41,160 nucleotides of DNA from Candidatus Rhodoferax randersensis (GTDB taxonomy: Bacteria; Pseudomonadota; Gammaproteobacteria; Burkholderiales; Burkholderiaceae_C), in assembly GCA_016718155.1 (NCBI GenBank), contig JADKEH010000029.1:1-41160 (forward strand), in the 5' to 3' direction. A program made the position numbers and the translations under genes. Each line of letters starts with the position of its first letter. Within the stretch, counting starts at the first letter, position 1. This document shows positions 39,585 through 41,160 of the stretch, in pieces. A model generated the notes under the pieces. The model saw nothing but the letters and a program-made list of their open reading frames with translations. It did no database searches and was not told where the DNA came from.

Positions 39585-40009
39585 TCAATCGCCAGCCATT
39601 TTGCCCTTGCCGCCCTTTTTCTTGGGCAGAGTCGGGGTCAGCACACCGTTTCGTACTTGGCCCGCGACTCGCTTTGATCGATATCCTGCGGCAACTGGAA
39701 AGCTGCGTGACACCGCCCCAAAATAACGCTCGCTGCGCAGCGTCTTGTCGTCTTTGGTCTGCGTCCTCCTGCTTGATCTCGGCACTCAGGGTTACCACGC
39801 TGCCGTCGACCGACACATGGATGTATTTCCTTGTTGACGCCGAATACTTCGGCCTGCACGGTGTAGGCGCGATCACTCTCGCTGACATCTACCTTGATCT
39901 GGCTCGGCGTGGGCAATCCGTCGCCATGCAGCGGCCGGACATAAAAACCCGGCGCGACATCGCGAAAGAAGTCGTCAAACAAACCGCCACGCGTCATCAA
40001 TGCGTTCAT
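39585..40009 (-). pseudogene. Hsp20-family small heat-shock protein, several frameshifts
   Basis: From ATG 40009 (GGGAG ribosome site 7 bases before) the start MNALMTRGGLFDDFFRDVAP, then QIKVDVSESDRAYTVQAEVF and GVNKE, is a clear alpha-crystallin domain. The rest follows in other frames: IHVSVDGSVVTLSAEIKQED, then TKDDKTLRSERYFGAVSRSF, then QLPQDIDQSESRAKYE and NGVLTPTLPKKKGGKGKM. At least four single-base indels (about 39825, 39761, 39696 and 39650) break it, three of them at homopolymers. The repaired protein would be about 140 residues with all Hsp20 motifs, including the end. So this is either a real gene with read errors or a very recent pseudogene. It is divergent from the J-domain gene across an FNR-type box. 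Confidence 0.75.
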
Positions 40010-40110
40010 CTTGTTTCTCCCTTCACTCAAGGTTAAAGATGGCGAACCACTCGCCCATCCGCTAATATGCCGGGGCAGCCCAGCGAGTTCAAGACCCGAT
40101 CGCACGCGGT

Positions 40111-40124
40111 TTGATGAGCGTCAA
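40111..40124. promoter_or_regulatory. Anr/FNR-type box between hsp20 and the J-domain gene
   Basis: TTGATGAGCGTCAA is a perfect match to the Anr consensus TTGAT-N4-GTCAA and one mismatch from the FNR form TTGAT-N4-ATCAA. It is flanked by a T and an A that extend the palindrome. It lies about 100 bases from the hsp20 start and 175 bases from the J-domain start. Anr/FNR-controlled stress genes with hsp20 are known from the low-oxygen activated cluster of Burkholderia. Confidence 0.6.
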
Positions 40125-40298
40125 ACAAAACGGCGGGCGGTGCCCCGCCACGCATACTTGCGCGCGAAGTGCTGCCTTACAGCTCATAGGCGCGTGCGTG
40201 CGCCGGGCCACGAACAGCGGGTCCAACACGGGGGCCACTCTCCAATGGTCTCGGTTCAAACACTTCCGCTGGGAGCTGGGCTGAGAATTGGAGAATCC

Positions 40299-40623
40299 GT
40301 GGCTTCCTTTTATGAAACGCTTGAAGTGAGTCCACGAGCCAGTGATTTTGTGATTCGGGCCGCCTACCGATGTCTGGTGCAACACCACCATCCCGACAAG
40401 AACCCGCGCGCTGAGGGCGCTGGCCAGCGACTGGTGCTCATCAACAAGAGCCTGCGCCGTACTATCCGACGCCGCCAAACGAATGTCCTACGACCTTGGC
40501 CTGGCGCTCATCGGCGGTGGCGATGAACGCGAAGAGCTTGGCGCCGCGCGCCACACGAATCGGGAAAGCGGCGGAAACTCCCAAACATCCAGACCTTTTG
40601 GCTTTAGGAAGTTATGCCCGTGA
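40299..40623 (+). pseudogene. J-domain (DnaJ-like) protein with a frameshift
   Basis: From GTG 40299 (GGAG 6 bases upstream) the first 50 residues form a J-domain: SFYETLEVSPRASDFVIRAA, then YRCLVQHHHPDKNPRAEGAG and QRLVLINK, with the Hsp70-interaction HPD motif. Near 40450 the frame changes; the next frame reads AVLSDAAKRMSYDLGLAL, the usual end of helix IV. One base too many or too few at about 40448-40456 explains this. After the J-domain come about 45 residues with no recognised motif. The intact product would be a small DnaJ-like cochaperone of about 107 residues. Confidence 0.65.
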
Positions 40624-40970
40624 ATCACGATTAACAGCTATGAAACGAATGATATGTATCGGAGCCCAGGCCATCGACGTGGCTGAAATGACCATACCGC
40701 TGCCGGGTTTTGAAATGCCGTGCGAGGCGCGATAGCGACCCTACCCAGCGTCGGACCTTCTGTGGCGCTGAGCCACTGATCAGTCTGCAACGGCTCAAGT
40801 GCAGCGCTCGCTATTCGAGGAACCAGTCGCGTGTCCTGGCCCGCCAGTTGCGCGGGAGCGTCGGCATGGGGTGGCATAAGTGCGGTGCGCGACTAATCAA
40901 AAAAGACATCTTTGAGCATGCCCGCGCAATGTTGAATAGCGGCCACCACATGCGGGATGGACTCTGCCCG
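40624..40970. other. Stretch without a recognised gene
   Basis: No conserved reading frame was found in these 347 bases. A 31-codon frame starts at 40640 without a clear ribosome site, and a longer plus-strand frame in 40710-41081 has no family character. The stretch may hold more of the HipA-like gene in a decayed form. Confidence 0.5.
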
Positions 40971-41160
40971 TCAGCTTCGCCGGATCCCATCTCGGCGAGT
41001 CAGTATCAAACGCTGCACCCGGTCACGGGGTCGGCCCACCTGGCACACCTTGGCAAAATCCAGCAGCCCTTGCCGGGCTGAAAAATGACTTCTGCCCGCA
41101 CAGGTCCAATGCCAGCACATCCTCAGGAATGTAGGCGGTGGTGTTGACCAGATCAAACGC
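40971..41160 (-). pseudogene. C-terminal end of a HipA-like kinase, frameshifted and cut by the window
   Basis: Entering from the right edge on the minus strand, the frame reads FDLVNTTAYIPEDVLALDL, then CGQKSFFS. After one base shift near 41078 it continues ARQGLLDFAKVCQVGRPRDR and VQRLI. This order fits the C-terminal lobe of HipA-family toxins (DLVNTxxY, followed by an R-x-LLDFA helix). The conserved kinase motifs would lie outside the window. The identification rests on weak but ordered motifs. Confidence 0.45.

Noticed and set aside
40640..40735. 31-codon reading frame MKRMICIGAQ
   Set aside because: No ribosome site, no family, and it follows a damaged J-domain gene in an error-rich area.

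Overview
The window looks like chromosomal DNA of a high-GC betaproteobacterium, most likely order Burkholderiales and close to Comamonadaceae (Rhodoferax/Polaromonas-like). This is inferred from protein flavour, several PEP-CTERM (exosortase-sorted) proteins, an RbgA/YlqF GTPase, a two-domain FabG plus FadI-like thiolase pair, and many copies of a GTCATTGCGAGC-type palindromic repeat. No rRNA, tRNA, CRISPR array, integrase or intact transposase was seen.

Positions 1-1860 are an integron-like cassette array without an integrase in view. It has attC-like hairpins, a frameshifted PNPOx-like gene, a complete type II dihydrofolate reductase gene (dfrB, trimethoprim-insensitive enzyme family), a truncated acetyltransferase-like gene and a small DUF6506-like gene. 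From 1883 to 11749 lie ordinary metabolic genes: an S10 serine carboxypeptidase, a coupled set of amidohydrolase, YtkA-like protein and di-haem peroxidase, a DUF885 protein, a catalase-like/AhpD-like pair on the minus strand, a secreted deacetylase-like protein with two N-terminal repeats, and a DUF2087 protein.

Positions 11952-17354 hold the most unusual genes. A PEP-CTERM protein is translationally coupled to a protein with a type IV prepilin N-terminus and a PEP-CTERM C-terminus. A peptidoglycan-binding HExxH metallopeptidase and a large winged-helix/STAND/TPR regulator follow. Next come a small ORF, a thioredoxin-like protein and a PAS-PAS-PAS-GGDEF diguanylate cyclase. Positions 20205-21332 are the wreck of an MmeI-like DNA methyltransferase broken by palindromic elements. 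Positions 21350-29165 hold an aminotransferase, an isochorismatase remnant, a dienelactone-hydrolase-like protein, a third PEP-CTERM gene with a sigma-54-type promoter, a LuxR-SARP regulator pair and a C39-like orphan domain.

The right part has a ferredoxin-FabG-thiolase set, a small cytochrome c, a DHH phosphoesterase flanked by 126-bp direct repeats, YlqF, a DUF1992 protein and a TonB/ExbB/ExbD/ExbD-type energy-transduction operon. The last 1.6 kb holds an Hsp20 gene, a J-domain gene and a HipA-like C-terminus, all with single-base frameshifts. An Anr/FNR-type box lies between the first two. exbB and the second exbD also carry compensating indels, so either this end of the sequence has base-calling errors or the genes are decaying.
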